A stretch of 64,000 bases of DNA, taken from NCBI GenBank assembly GCA_003999685.1, contig CP021223.1, positions 2,108,001-2,172,000 of the forward strand. Direction: 5' to 3'. Shown one piece after another: positions 11,360-24,054 of this stretch. Position 1 is the first letter of the stretch; each line of letters opens with the position of its first letter. Both the position numbers and the translations under genes were made by a program. This DNA comes from Taiwanofungus camphoratus. Lineage: Eukaryota; Basidiomycota; Agaricomycetes; Polyporales; Taiwanofungaceae. Below the pieces are notes generated by a model. That model was not told where the DNA came from. It worked only from the letters and a program-made list of their open reading frames with translations, and did not search any database.

Positions 11360-12538
11360 TCCAAGATTTCAATAATTCATGCAGAGTGCATCTGAGAAGT
11401 AAAAACTGCCGATACCGAGGGCTACAGTTAGAGTGTCACAGTAATTAGACACTGTATGGGCGCTAGATTGATATTGATTACGTAATACATGGAACTTGTA
11501 CTTTGGAGGCGGCCTTCTTACTACTTATCTTCGACTATATACATACTTTAGACCTTTCTGACTCTAAGGGAGCTGAGACTAGAATTGCTGTGGATCCATT
11601 GGTCTTGCCAGACTTTTCTGACCTTGACGCTTGAAGCTCGAAGACCAAACGCTCTTGTTGCAATCGAACAGAATGGTAGTCATGCCGCGAGGACCGTGTG
11701 TCCCAGCATCTCCAACAAACTCGTGCTCCTATTAATTTATGGCATGTAACGGAAACAACGTTATACTGCTTGTGAGCTCTGGATTACCAGGCCTGTCAGC
11801 GTCTACCGTGCAACTTACAAGTACAACACTACTCTCGAAGTACTAGGTGGCGTAAATCTTCACTCACGTTGAACTCGTATTGGCCCATGAAACACGGAGT
11901 GTCACGCAGTACCCACATCTTTGATGAGATTGGCTCGCTGCTCGAGGAACCAGGCTGACAGCACCAACTGGGACAAGCTCGCTCGTTCCTGGTTCTCGCC
12001 CTACAACAAAAACGACGTCCTTGAGCTCAGAGGAACTGTTCTGACGTGCAGATAACACCTTTACTAGTAGAAGGGTAAGAGTGAGTGGCATGCTACCTCA
12101 CGGAAATTATCCTGTCCTGGTACGCCTCTATAATCGGATGGGGCATGATATCACTCGTTGACAATTGAATATTGATCCTTTGAGTGCTGTAGTACGCTGT
12201 ACCTCCTTGTTCTGTGCTTGATTTGGTCATGCACTCGCCGAGCGGATGTTGCCGGGATGCTCGAACAAGCAAGTGTGCTTGTTTCAAAACGCTGATCAGG
12301 TCGAGTGGATTCAATGCGAGAGCAAAGGCAGACCGTTGCATGTCGCGAGTGTATTACGGTGTACACAGTCGCACCAGACTTTGGCGAGGCACATGGCCAA
12401 TCTTCGCGGAACTCGAGATCCGATTCGCGTGACGTCAGGGTGCCACTTGAAATTAAATGCTGGGTTCGGACGCCACTTGCGAGGACTATAACCTCTGTCT
12501 GCTCTGCCTTGGCCGCTGTCCACACAATCTAGCTACGC
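11360..12538. other. Divergent promoter region between COG5 and the glycine-rich gene
   Basis: About 1.2 kb upstream of both genes. Only short overlapping frames occur, with no recognisable domain or repeat ends. Confidence 0.4.
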
Positions 12539-14314
12539 ATGTCGTACTCTTATTATCAGACGGCCCTTCCAAACTGGGGCACATCACAGGTTTGCCTTGT
12601 TTGCCCGCCATCCGCCTCCCATCCGCCCTGAGTCCTTTTAGTTTCAGTTTGGGCGACCTCCGACACCGGGCTTCCAGCCTACGCCAACGTGTCAGCTTTC
12701 TGTCCTTGTCTTCTGTGCTCATGCCTGACCTTTCGAGTAGGGGGCGGACTCGACTACTTCCGAGCTCACGCCGTCAATCCCGACCCGTAAGCGTGTCCGC
12801 ACATCCTGCATCGCGATCACAGACACTCACGATCACCGATCATCCTCTCAGTGTCTTTTATCAGTCGGTCTTGAATCGCCTGCCGGTCGCTGGTGGTGTG
12901 GGCCACTACGAGGCCAGGCGCTGGCACCGTCGCATATACGGCGGATTGGTCCGTGTGGCACCTCACTCCATTACCACTCGACTGACACCCCATCGCCACC
13001 AGGTAAACCTCGCGCAAGTGCTTCCCGCCGATCTTGGAAGCGCAGCCGCATACGAAGCCTATCGCTTCTGGAAATACCACCCTCCGCTCTACCAGCATCT
13101 CGGTGGCGAGCGAGAGAGACAAAGAGAAGCCATGATTGGCATGGCCATCGGAGAAGGTGGCTATGTCCCCGAGTCACACGCGCTTGCTATGCTCACATCG
13201 TCATACCACGCAGCCAGCCGTCTTTGGCAGTATACGGGACGGTCCTTGGATGCTTACGGGCTTAGAGCGGCATCGGAGGCTGCGGCGGCCACAGCCTCGA
13301 ATATTGCGTATCGCGTATGTGTGACTGCCAAAGTCTCTCAAGCACGAACTGACGTTCTTCCCGGATCACTAGGTCTTGGGCCTGGATGGTGTAGGCGCTG
13401 GAATGGGTGCAGGCATGGGCGGTATGGGCATGGGTGGAATGGGTGCAGGCATGGGCGGTATGGGTGCAGGCATGGGCGCCGATGCCGGTCTGGGCAGTGG
13501 CTACCCAGGGCAAGGCATCTCCTACGCTCGCGACTACGCCTACGCTGACTCCTACCCCAGGCCGGGTCGCCCGCGGCGGTACTCGTCAAGCATCGCCACA
13601 CCGGGCATCGCACCCGGCGGCGCAAGCCCCTTCGGCCCCGGTGCGCCCGGGTATGCGGGGTCGTCCTCGAGCTTGATGGCAGGCGGAGGCGCGTCGCCGT
13701 ATGCAGGCGTGGCGGGCGGCGCGTCACCTATGATCGGAGCAGGTGGGAGCCCATACCTCGGAGCCGCGGCGGGCACAGGTGTGTCCGGCATGCCGGGGGC
13801 GTATAGCATGCAGGGATCGTATGGTGCAGGTGCATATCCCGGTGCAGGGGGCATGGGGTCCAGTTATACCGCCGGCGGGGTGGGGGGGATGGGCGGGGCT
13901 GGTGGCCTTGGTGGCGCATACCCTACAAACGGGTCCGCTGCATCATACGGCACTGGCGGCCTTGGTGGCGGCGTCGGCTTGGGCGGAGTCATGCCGCAGA
14001 CAAGTCTAACTGGGGGACCGTTGACGTCGATGGTCCAACAAGGTGCAGGGTATGGCGGCGGCTACGGCGCAGGGTATGGCGGCGGCTATGGTGGTGGCTA
14101 CGGTGGTGGCTATGGTGGTGGCTACGGCGCCGCTGGGGGATCAGGAGGGTACGGCGGGGCCGGTGGTCTGGGAGGCTACGGCTATGGTGGGTACCCTGCG
14201 CAGGCGGGGGGAATGCAGCAACCGTCTGCGATCGTCATTCGCCAGCCCAGGCGGCATCGGCACCATCGGTCGCACAGCGCAGACGTGCCCCGCGCAGGAG
14301 GTTACAGATATTGA
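12539..14314 (+). CDS. Conserved basidiomycete protein with long glycine-rich tail
   Basis: Seven exons (12539-12589, 12642-12690, 12741-12786, 12852-12948, 13003-13156, 13214-13314, 13373-14314) give an exact frame of 479 codons plus stop. The start at MSYSYYQTALPNW was chosen because only it splices through to the conserved block. Residues about 35-165 form that block, with GGLDYFRAHAVNPDP, AAAYEAYRFWKYH and RQREAMIGMAIGEASRLW; I know this block from basidiomycete gene sets but cannot name its function. The rest is Gly-rich: GMGGMG repeats, Ala/Ser/Pro stretches, then GGGY repeats. A basic His/Arg end (QPRRHRHHRSHSADVP) closes it. Two introns are in-frame or cryptic and hard to call by frame alone. 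No signal peptide. The tail suggests a low-complexity, possibly phase-separating or adhesive segment. Confidence 0.8.
13393..13485 (+). repeat. Coding minisatellite encoding Gly-Met-Gly-Gly repeats
   Basis: Tandem variants of GGGTGCAGGCATGGGCGGTAT encode GAGMGGMG-type units in the glycine-rich protein. Near-identical units suggest recent slippage. Confidence 0.8.
14048..14127 (+). repeat. Coding minisatellite encoding Gly-Gly-Gly-Tyr repeats
   Basis: Tandem 12-bp units such as GGTGGTGGCTAC, alternating TAT and TAC codons, encode GGGY repeats in the tail of the glycine-rich protein. Confidence 0.8.
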
Positions 14315-15296
14315 GTTGTGGAGCATAAGGGTGCTATCGCGATGTTGTAAGTTGCCTGTCCCCTTGGAGTCTCATCAGCACCGAGTTGATCTGACATTTG
14401 CAGTCCTTGTCGGATCTGCGGCTTGCCTGTTCTGTGTGTCCTGGATCTGTTGCGTATTTGCTTCATATACTTTTCTTACATGAGGGATACCATTGTATGA
14501 TAGCAACGCTTTTGGAAAGAGCGATTCCATGTCCATTGCATGCAAAACTTCTGGGGCCAGAGGTTTGCAGATACCGGTGGAAGTTTGCAGTCGAATTTCT
14601 CCCGGACTGTATCGCGGCCCTTGCTGGTCATGTCCTGTTGATTTTAGTCAACAAAGCTCCAGGACTGTGGCAAGAGTTGTGTTTTCGTCAACATCTCTTC
14701 TCCGGTGACGTATGGTACAACCGACGCACGTGGATCTGGCTTCCCGAACGCTCGGGGAAAGGTAAGCAGGCCCCTCTGACAAATCGAAGCTTCTCAGCTA
14801 TCTCTCCGAGTCCCACCATGGCCGAGGGAGTCCCGGTTGGAAATGTGCCCGATGGGAAGTGTCGCTTCGTTGAATAGATCGCGGAAGCAGGGTTGCGACG
14901 GTCACAGCCCTATATGAAATCGAACAATTGTGGCCCGCTCAATGTCCGAGGCAACATGTTTCACTCGGCGCTTATACGTCCCAAGGCAGCGGAGATACAT
15001 CGAACTCTTCAACGCTTTTGATCGTCGTATGCAAATTTGAAGCCTCGCAGCGCTTGCGGCGGTCTTCCGCAGGTCGCGTCTCCCACTTCCCGTGCGGACG
15101 CTCGATTCGTTTGGCGCTCAGTTGCTTTGGGCAGCCTATAACCTTTGGGCGATCAAGCACACTGCTGTCGCCGGAGACCAGATGGACATACATCATAGTA
15201 AGTACATCGCTTCCAAAGGACAAAAATATGCAATGATAATCGGACCCTTTCTCGACCGCACCGAGTCACAGATGTCTTAAAAAGAAATCCAAAACA
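14315..15296. other. Gap between two convergent genes
   Basis: About 1 kb holding the 3' ends of the glycine-rich gene (+) and the Zn2Cys6 gene (-). Several short frames overlap here but none resembles a known family. Confidence 0.4.
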
Positions 15297-16685
15297 TCAA
15301 CAAGCGCACGCCGTCCACGAGTTCACCGTGATACCCAGCTGCTGTATGAAATCCCACGTAGCCTGTAGGATGCTCCTGTCATAGGCGCTATTTGCCGCTC
15401 GGATCAAGGAGCCATTCGCGAGACCAAGCTGCTGTGCGATATACATTGCTTTCTGCAAGGACGGGTAAAGAAGTGCACTGCGAGTTTAGGCAGTATCCCT
15501 ACCTGAACGTAAGCATAGAACTCCTGCATTTGCGCCCTTTTGTACTCCGCCCATGCCAGCAGAAGCAATCCGTGCAACACTTCGATGGAAGGGGATGATT
15601 CCTGCTGTAAGAATAAAGTCTAGAGGGTAAGAGTACTTAACGCTTAGAATTTCCAATATGGAAAATAGGCTACTAACTTTGGCGCGCTCGCAATAAGCAT
15701 TGGAGGCGTTTGCAGGCCCGTTTTGCGTTACTTCGGGAAGGTCGGAATACCTGTGGCAAGGACACAATGTAATAATTGCACAAAATCTGAGACGAACACA
15801 AACCAAGCAGCTAATGCGGCGATACCGTTGGCAATTAGAGACGACAGTGACTGCTCGAGGAATTGACGGATAGTTTCGTCGTAGGCAAGGAACGGGAGAG
15901 AATGTCCATAACGATCAAAATAAATTTGTATGAAATGCATCATTAGTATGGGTTGAGGACGCTCTGTTCGCCGAGGGTCGAAAAGGGGAGATTCAGTGCG
16001 AGACGGTTGTGTTGTCTGTGAGGACCCGCCCTGTATAGAGTAATCACGGTCGACCACGCCCATGGGGCGTACTTCGAGCGGGGATGGGTCGCATCCCACT
16101 TGCCTGATGATGACTAGGCAAATAGATCAAATCCTCCAGTCGTTCTTGAAACGTACCATGAGTGCTGTGCCGAGCGAGGGGCTGGTGATTGCAGTTCGTC
16201 CGAGGATGACACAAAGGAATAATTTGTTGTGGAGGGGCTTGTCGCAACCTTCGCTGACCTGGTGTTATCCGTGTCCGCTGGATGCGATGTAGAAGGAGTA
16301 CTCGGTTGCCGTTGTTGGGAGTCCAGAATAGACATCGTTATTTGAGGATTCAGCCTATTACTCGCCGTACTCAAATCGTAGGCCTCTGGGCTACCGCGAG
16401 ACATGACTCGACCTCTTTCAGCGAAGTACTGTTCTCGATCGCGAAAACGGCAGGGGATCTGAGCTGCGGCACATGCCTCGCACTTGCTCAAGTTGACGGA
16501 CTGAGTGCACTTGATCTTCTTCAGACGACTACAGGCGTTGAAAAAAGCAAAGGTCAACCACAAGGTGCTGCGGCCAAGCTAAGTCTGATCAATCACCAAT
16601 GGTCGCAAGATGTTACGAGCCGTGCGCGTTTCTTGCGGATGTGGCCTTCTTGTGGCGCTTCGAAGACGATATGAATATTATCCAT
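15297..16685 (-). CDS. Compact Zn(II)2Cys6 fungal transcription factor
   Basis: A DNA-binding regulator of the fungal binuclear-cluster class, expected in the nucleus. Six exons (16597-16685, 16157-16528, 15804-16103, 15678-15750, 15503-15604, 15297-15452) give exactly 363 residues. After MDNIHIVFEAPQEGH and a basic stretch RKKRARL, the zinc cluster reads C-DH-C-RLKKIK-C and, after a short loop, C-EA-C-AAAQIP-C. The first intron interrupts the second Cys codon. A Ser/Pro-rich linker leads to a short helical segment (FIQIYFDRYGHSLPFL, AALAAWYSDLPE) like the start of the fungal middle homology region, and a C-terminal helical piece. The family is often 600-900 residues, so this member is small. 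Target genes are unknown; no neighbour suggests a cluster. Confidence 0.85.
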
Positions 16686-18929
16686 GGATAAGGAGGCACG
16701 TTTGCAGTGCTAACTACGCTGCTCATGGTGCCTTTATGCAGATACCGAAACAAAGAAGCATGTCTTGCTATATCAAATCAAGGGTAGATCAGCCTGAGCG
16801 TCAGAGAAGAATATTACACTGTTTTCCGAAGATTGGCAGTCTATGAGACCGTGAGATCCATCAATATAGAGTTGGTACACCTTCGGCGCTGGCCATGGCG
16901 CCAGGAGGATCGACAGTAACTCCCGGCGTCGGATAGGTAAGTAAATAAACACTTACTGTGCAGACCCGGCGCAGGTGGGTGCCCGTGAAAGCTGGCATAA
17001 TCCACTAGTTCGCAAAAGGAAACGCTCAGCGTCATTGGAATCAACCTCAGTTCACCAGCTCAAACGCCGTAGATAGCAGTTATGGCGACCGTCTCACTTT
17101 CAAGGAGTTCCGTACAAAATCTCGCCAATTCTAACAGCACAGTTACATCCATCCTACATTTCTTGCCACGGCTGACACTGGTCTGAAAGATTAGTTTTGG
17201 TATATTCATCGTGTGAGGTCAAGGAGACTTCGAATCAATCCTTCGAGTGGCATCGTCGTAGGCTCGTAACGCCGATACATGTGCATATCAGCACCAATTT
17301 GCAGTTGCCGCAACTTCAAAACAATACAATGTTCTATGGCTATGATGCCCATTCACACTCCATCAACCGCTCAGTGGAAAACTCGAAGATAAGATGGGTT
17401 CTATCAATATTTTGGCTCGACCTGTTGTTTCGCGCACTCCCGCTCCCGGTACTCTTTAGGTCTCCAAATGAAAAATTCGTCATCCGGTGTTGCCTTCTCT
17501 TTCCCATACCATACACTCTCTACGAAATCATTGGCGTCCTGAATTGGCCCCACTGTACCCTGAAATAGGGTCCCGCTATTCTTGTAAGCTCTATTGTACC
17601 GTAAACGGCTTACTTCGATGATAGGCCCCAGCAGTCAAACACGCAGGATCGGCATTACGTTGGGATCATGTAGGACGGTCGGTCGGCACCACCTTCGAAT
17701 CTCCTTTTCGAGATCCTGTAACGTTAGGCTGCGGATCGGCAATTGCCAGCAATGATCAGTATGAAGCCGTGACGTTCCCTCCTGGCCTCAACATCAAATA
17801 GTAAAACGTTGTCAGTTTAGATCATACGCAACGGTTACGGCAGCGTTCAACAGAGCTCTGGCTTTGCATGTGGTAGGACGGGATCGCAAATATAACAGCG
17901 AAGTCCGACCTGGACAGCCTCTCTACAGAGCTGCGCAAGTCAATCACACGGGAATCGTCAAATGATCCTTGCTCATCGCAGAGCAGTCTTCTCCATAGAG
18001 GCCGACGTGTAGCCAACAGAGGTTTTTTATTCAATGTTCATTACTGAAGTCCATGGTTTCGATCATTGGTTACAGGCGTCAGAAACTCTTAAATTCAATG
18101 ATCGAACGCAGCTGTTGCCTCCAGGTGACGGCTGTATCTCTAAATCGTAGGACGCAGCCCTGACTGTGTGGTAGCCAGTATAAGCCGCAATCACTCGATG
18201 GTCAGTTCAGGAGGATACTTGTGCGTCCAGACAGTGTTCACAGCAACAACCCTAACATCTCTTTGAATGTGAGACGAGTCAGTCACTGTCAGTGACATAC
18301 ATACAAAAGAGAGCAGCTTAATACATGCATCTCCAACGTGCTCCGCTGTTACTCCGCTTCTGTTGACCCACTATTTGATTGCTTTCAGTTTAGCAGCTGT
18401 GGACTGACTTGCATCCGACAATACCTTACACCACCTATAACATTATTATGTTCTTTGTCGGGCATATGGAAGGGAACTGATAATTCGGGGTACTTGAGAA
18501 TTGTTATCGTCAATAAGGTTTGTGGGTGTGTGCCCGTATTCTGATAACATTGATTCCCAACTCACCTACCTGTTTGTCCCCTTCGTACAGTTAGAAACGC
18601 ACAGACGAGGGCTCAGGGCATTCAGACGGAGAGCTGCGTTGTGGTCTGAGCTTTCGATCCGCAACTGATAATGCTCCAACCGCTCAACACCGTTGAAACG
18701 CCGGGATTCGTTGATGCATTGCTACATCAAGTTCGTTCGGCACACGCGCATAGCTCTACAGCCGGAAGCCGCATCAGTACTGAGTGACAGCCATGCAACC
18801 CTCCACCCTTACTCCTCACGCCACGGGAAGCCATAGTTCACGTTACCAAACTATTACAGTCACCGGGGTACTATAAACTACAGTGCAGATAACAATGTTC
18901 CAAATTCTAACAGCAAGATGAATCGTCTG
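16686..18929. other. Large gene-poor gap
   Basis: About 2.2 kb with only short, non-conserved frames on both strands. I see no transposon termini, tRNA or coding signal. It includes the upstream region of the Zn2Cys6 gene. Confidence 0.4.
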
Positions 18930-21031
18930 TCAACTCCGGTCCCCCGCCCCCACGTCCTCCTTCCAAACAGTCTGGAGATCCTGGGTATCCCCGATTCTGT
19001 ACGGTGGGGACCAGACCGTGCCTTCATGGGTAGCTGTCGAAGTCTCCTCGGCAATCAGCTCATTGTAATCCTCACGGCCAACATCAAAGAGTACCTCGCC
19101 GCCATTGGGCAAGGAAGTCGGTTCCTGGAGACGCAGCATGTGAGATCAGCGATTCGAGGGACGAGTAGACAATCGCATCCCCTATTCACACAGCGAACAC
19201 GTACCGAACGCGATTCTTGACTTGATCTTGAATCAGAATCTGATCTGAGTCGTTGCCTCTCTCCAGGAAGAGCATCCTCTAACGCCACGCTGCTATTCGT
19301 AATGCCTTCATCGTCGGCAATCGGATTGCCATGTGGGTCGAGAGGTACACTCTCGTCCATCGACTTTCTATACTTGTGGTACGTATACAATGCAATACCT
19401 GATTACAACGAGGCTTCAGACTAGTATGTGCTTAAGTCTGATTGCTGACGCACCACACGCTGTTATTGCCACCCCCGTAATGTTGAGTGGTGTCAACTCA
19501 TCACCAAAGAACCAGGCAGAGATAGTGATAGTCGTCACTTCTTTGGCTATGCCTGCAATTGACATCGGAACTACGCCTGCTCGCTGGATAATACTGGCAA
19601 GAAATATCTTCAGATTAGCACAGGCTCAGTTGCGCCTTTATATGATGGACGATCAGAGTAGACAATTAGCCGGAAAACGTACTAGAATTCGCTCAATACC
19701 ATGCAAAAGGCCAGAATACCAGGAGAGACCAAAAAGAAACAGGTTCGCAGCGTCTGTAACCCGCCGTCAAAGAAATGACTGCCGAAGATTTTCGACCACC
19801 CATCTACGATAGCGCTCGTGATGGCTAAGGTGATGCCCATAGTGGGGGAAAGCCAGAACAAAGTCGCAGCTGGGTTATCCAAACCCATATTTTTACTTCT
19901 CAGAAGTAGTTGGGTGAGACTCCAGCGAAAACCTCCAAGTGCGCTGGCGCTCATGACGAGGACGAAACCGGACAACACAAAGTGGGTCTCTGTGGCTACC
20001 ATCAACAGCACACCAGCAAAAATGAGAGTGATCACGCCTACAAGGCGGAAGGAGAAGGTTTCGAGGCGGAATAGGAAGGCGAAGAGCAGTACGAATATAA
20101 GAGAGGATGATTTACACATTGCTAGACGGATGTCAAAAAATGGTTAGCATAAGCTGTCAAAAACAGCAGTGGTAAACAAGGAGGGTTGCTGAAATGTGAT
20201 GAGTTTACAAACGGCATAATGGGCGAACAATATAACATTCCGGTGGGGATAGAGTAAGGATTAGGGCTTACTGTAAAAAGAGAGGGTGATAAGCTTCAAA
20301 GACAGATTAGAAAGACCAATGTCTAATCCGGTCGTGATTCCAGTCGGAACGGCTTTGCGTCTGTGCAGAAGGTCTAAGCATAGACTGCGTTGACGTACAA
20401 CAAGAGAAAGGTAACATAGATGTAGACAGGCAAGCACTCTTCCTGTACCCCAGCTAGAGGATAGAGGTCTCGCAGATATGGTCCAAATTAGCCACATTCC
20501 TGACCTTGAAGCTTCACACCAACTGGTCCGCTGGCGTGTCTGCAGCGGTCACGCTTCCTGTCTACTTGTTGCAGTCGACGAAATAGAAACAGCGATGACT
20601 CACATATAGTCGGAGGGAGTAGGACTTCGTTCAGGGCGGAATTTTGCTGGCCATGCGCCTCTGAGCAGTGCTGCAAGACAGAATTGAACAAGCATATGTA
20701 TCGTTGTAACGAATAGTGGTGAAGGGAAACCAAAATGATCTGGTGAGAACATCCACTTGTTATACACTGAGATGACTGTTGCAAAGAGAAACCTGACCAC
20801 ACTGAGGCATGAGCATGCTCGCAGCATAGGGGGTAGTGGCTGCATCACGAACCATGAAGCTATGAATGATGCATTGATGAATGCATTCCGCCACCAAAGC
20901 CGTTTCTTCTCTGCCAACGACGCAAGATGCACTTCAGCGTCATATTCGTGCTCTTCGTGATTGGCACCGAGTGGTTGAGGTGTTACAGAGTCTACCAGGG
21001 CATAGCCATATGTACTGTCGTCCTGAGCCAT
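18930..21031 (-). CDS. Triose-phosphate/nucleotide-sugar transporter family protein (YMD8/SLC35C2-like)
   Basis: A ten-helix drug/metabolite-type transporter of the TPT branch, expected in Golgi or ER membranes. The cytosolic N-terminus (MAQDDSTYGYALVDS...) is followed by VYNKWMFSPDHFGFPSPLF, then PTGITTGLDIGLSNLSLKLI and MCKSSSLIFVLLFAFLFRLE. The core motif FRWSLTQLLLRSKNMGLDNPA matches the YMD8/SLC35C2 group. The last membrane helices (EVTTITISAWFFGDELTPLN) lead to LYTYHKYRKSMDE and a long acidic tail. The last intron joins SQESRS to EPTSLPNGG before the TGA at 18930. Substrate cannot be read from sequence. Several exons inferred by frame and family. Confidence 0.87.
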
Positions 21032-21472
21032 CGAGGTCGGTAGCGAAACACTGAGACATGGATGGGCGCGTGGCTATTTGGAGTCACGTTACCTCGATCG
21101 TTTTAAATTAGGATCTTTTGTCGTGCTATTCAACCGTTCAAGAAAAAAGCACTATATAAGTCATGTACGTAGTTCGCGAGCTTCGTAGATACACCACTAA
21201 CTTCCTTGGCTCCGGACTAATGAAACCAAGGACCTAGACATACGAAAAGGGAGTAATGTCTCAGTCCTATCTCAGGTTGGGCGGCAGCCCAACACATCCT
21301 GTACTATAGTGCCAGAGCATTGGTTAGCTGAGAGCATCTTGACAATGATGTTTTGAATCGGCAGTTGGTGGGATCCTGAAAGGGTCATCATCTCGAGGTA
21401 ATTCAAACCAGTGGCAACTGTAAGGCCTCAAGATTATCCGCAAGCCAAAGCTAGAATAGCTTTCGCAAATTT
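21032..21472. other. Gap between transporter promoter and MED31 3' end
   Basis: Upstream region of the transporter gene. Nothing else recognised. Confidence 0.4.
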
Positions 21473-21987
21473 TCATGTCGTGTTCCCTGGTACCAAGGGT
21501 GGTATATCCGAGACTACACGCGCCTCTGCGGCTTGGGCACTGGTAGCCCGGTTCTGTTCTCTCCTTCCGAGTTCATGAGGACACGACTGTTACTTCAGAA
21601 AATATCCTGACTCACCAGGTGCGCCAATGGTCGAATTGTTTCTGGTTCATATATTCTCTCCACTCATCCTTACCGATCTCCGCCCTGAACTGTGCGTGTT
21701 GAAGCAGTTCGAGGTGATGAAGGGCATGCGGGTATCTATTTGAATGTTTAGTAAACGTTTAATTCACGTTAAAATCGAGAGGATCCTCCGACAGACAAAA
21801 TAAACCGGGCAAAATCTTTCTCTTTCCAATACAATAGGTATTTCAGGAAATTCACGAAGGCCGGTTGATTGAGGATATTCTGTTGTGCAAGGGAATGGAG
21901 ATAGAAGGGGTTGGCAAGAGACTGAACGAACTCAAGCTCTAGCTCGAAACGGGCTCGATTTGCAGCGGGGGGGTCGTCTTGAGACAT
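21473..21987 (-). CDS. MED31: Mediator complex subunit 31
   Basis: MED31/Soh1 is a small middle-module subunit of Mediator, which couples activators to RNA polymerase II. The start is MSQDDPPAANRARFELE; codons further upstream are in frame but lack an ATG. Exon 21797-21987 carries the hallmark FELELEFVQSLANP and FVNFLKYLLYWKE. Exon 21616-21735 continues YPHALHHLELLQHAQFR and the helix ending FDHWRTW. For the third exon I prefer a 52-bp intron giving REQNRATSAQ and a stop at 21473 (133 residues). A 29-bp intron giving a stop at 21514 is also in frame but too short to be likely. The UCH37-like gene diverges from it across about 160 bp. Confidence 0.92.
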
Positions 21988-22146
21988 CAAGATACGGAAA
22001 GCCACATGGAGGTGTTTGTTTAAATCGCAAGCTGTTGCCAAACAATACGCGCCTAAATCAAGTCACGTGACGAGGCTCAAACCACGCCGCGTCAGATGAG
22101 TTAGTTTCGATTACTTTTCCTGCTCCTTTTCCCAGAATTTCAAGCA

Positions 22147-23395
22147 ATGTCTGGAGATGATGAACAAAGCGGCTGGCAGTTGACAGAGTCAGATCCAGGC
22201 GTGTTCACGTATGTAATACCCTTGTCGCGTCAGAACGTACGCTCATGGAAGTCGTGCAGCGAACTAATAAAGACACTAGGAGTGCCACTAGTGGTTGACG
22301 ACCTATATTCACTTGATGCAGCTTCCCTTGCTGACGTGCAACCGTTGCGCGCTTTCATATTCCTCTTTAAGTGGGTTGGCTCTTCTGCAGAGCCTTCAGT
22401 CGGCGGGCAGTACGACCCCGAATTTCCCGGATTCTTTGCTCATCAAGTCGTGAACAATGCCTGTGCCACACTTGCAGTTTTGAACGCACTCGGCAACATT
22501 TCAGGGCTTCAGATGGGATCGCAGCTCACTGAGCTCATTAATTTTACGAGCGGAATGGATCCTCAAACACGGGGCATGGTGATCACCAGCGCAGATTGGC
22601 TAAGAGAAGCGCATAATGCACTGTCTCCGCCTTTGGCAATCTCACTGGACGGGCTTGGCTTGCCCAAGACAACGGAAGATGCATATCACTTCATCGTCTA
22701 TCTGCCGTATATGGGATGTATTTACGAATTGGACGGCCTTAAACCTTCCCCGATGAACCACGGGACATATGGGGAAAATGGCGAAGGTTGGGTAGCGAAA
22801 GCCAGGTAGTCGTCTCCTTTTATCCCTGCGCAATAGTATTGACTAGGTGGTTTCAGGGAAGTAATCGAGGCGCGGATAGCAACATATCCACAAGGCTCGG
22901 TACGTACTACGGCGCGTTTTGCGGTGTTTCGCTAACGTATGTGCCGGATGGCAACTAGCTTGAGTTCAGTCTTCTCGCACTGCATGAGGATCCTCTGCCG
23001 CCACTTCAGGCACAGCTTGCCGAATCGCAAAGTGCGGGAAGACAATCAGAAGCAGCAGAACTCATTGCAAGACTCTCTAACGAAAATGCAAAACGCGAGC
23101 GATGGGCGGTGAGTGCACCGCCTTTTCCTTTCTATCTTTACAATGTCACAGTACCCACACTCCACACGGGCCAGCCTTCTCCCACAGACCTTCGGGTTTA
23201 CTAAAGCAATGATTTGTTATCTAGTTCGAGAACAGCCTTCGGAGGCACAATTATGTGGGCCTTATTCATGCTCTTCTGATCGCCCTCGCGAAATCTGGAA
23301 GGCTCGATGCTGCGAAGGAAGGGGCGAAGAAAACGATGCAGGAGCGGGTGCAAAAGAGGAAAGAGGGGGGTGAGACCTCAATGGACGAAGACTGA
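22147..23395 (+). CDS. uch2: Ubiquitin C-terminal hydrolase, UCH37/UCHL5 type
   Basis: A cysteine protease of peptidase family C12; UCH37 trims ubiquitin at the 26S proteasome when bound to Rpn13. Five exons (22147-22208, 22260-22805, 22857-22899, 22959-23108, 23225-23395) give 323 residues. WQLTESDPGVFTELIKTLGV opens the UCH domain. The catalytic Cys lies in NNACATLAVLNAL, the His in AYHFIVYLP and the Asp in YELDGLKP. The oxyanion Gln of the QYD motif region is also kept. The C-terminal ULD-like part (NYVGLIHALLIALAKSGRLD, then a Lys/Glu-rich end) is what separates UCH37 from short UCHs and should bind Rpn13. The last intron, 116 bp, is the longest. Confidence 0.93.
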
Positions 23396-24054
23396 TCCGG
23401 TGCCTTTGTTGTATTTTCGTGCAGTGACGATTCTTATCCGAGCCAGCTCGCCAGCGTCCCGATGTGGAGCGCTCAGGAACGTTAGTGCCCGCTGCCCACC
23501 CTCGCCTAAAGGAGCACAGTCAAGCGCTTCGGCCGGTGGTGTCATCGATGGAGGATGAAAGGCGGGGGACATTTTGAAACATTTTCCAGTGGCCGAAGGT
23601 GACCGTGAGTGTGCGTCTATGCTAAGGTTGAAAACATTGTCGAAACATGCCCGATGAACTCCGACGCATTTTGTATTATTCATGTTGAGGAATCATCTTC
23701 CGGGGGCTTCTACTGGTATATGGAAACAAGTTACTCTTAAAAAGTAGCATAGCAATCGCCTCGTGCTCTTATCGGCTCTACGACAGGGAAAGCACTGGCC
23801 ATATCAATGTTGATTTGAATTGTCACCGTCCGTTCCATCTTCACCATTTGAAGTGACCATCAAGAATACTGTCTGATCCTGGAAGCGGAACGGCGTTTTC
23901 GCTATATTGAAGTGTGCTCAAACTGCCGCGGAGTTCTCTTTTTTCCTGATCCAAATTCTCCCAAGATGGCGGAACCCTTACACGGATTCCGTGTTGAATA
24001 TCCGCAGGCTACCTTTGGATACGGGTTTTGGGTGATATATTTACTGGCTTAGAC
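23396..24054. other. Gap between convergent genes
   Basis: The 3' flanks of the UCH gene (+) and the aldo/keto reductase gene (-). Nothing else recognised. Confidence 0.4.

Noticed and set aside
12457-13548. A 363-codon single frame over the glycine-rich gene
   Set aside because: It reads through four introns and switches away from the Gly-rich frame. The seven-exon model gives an exact frame and conserved blocks.
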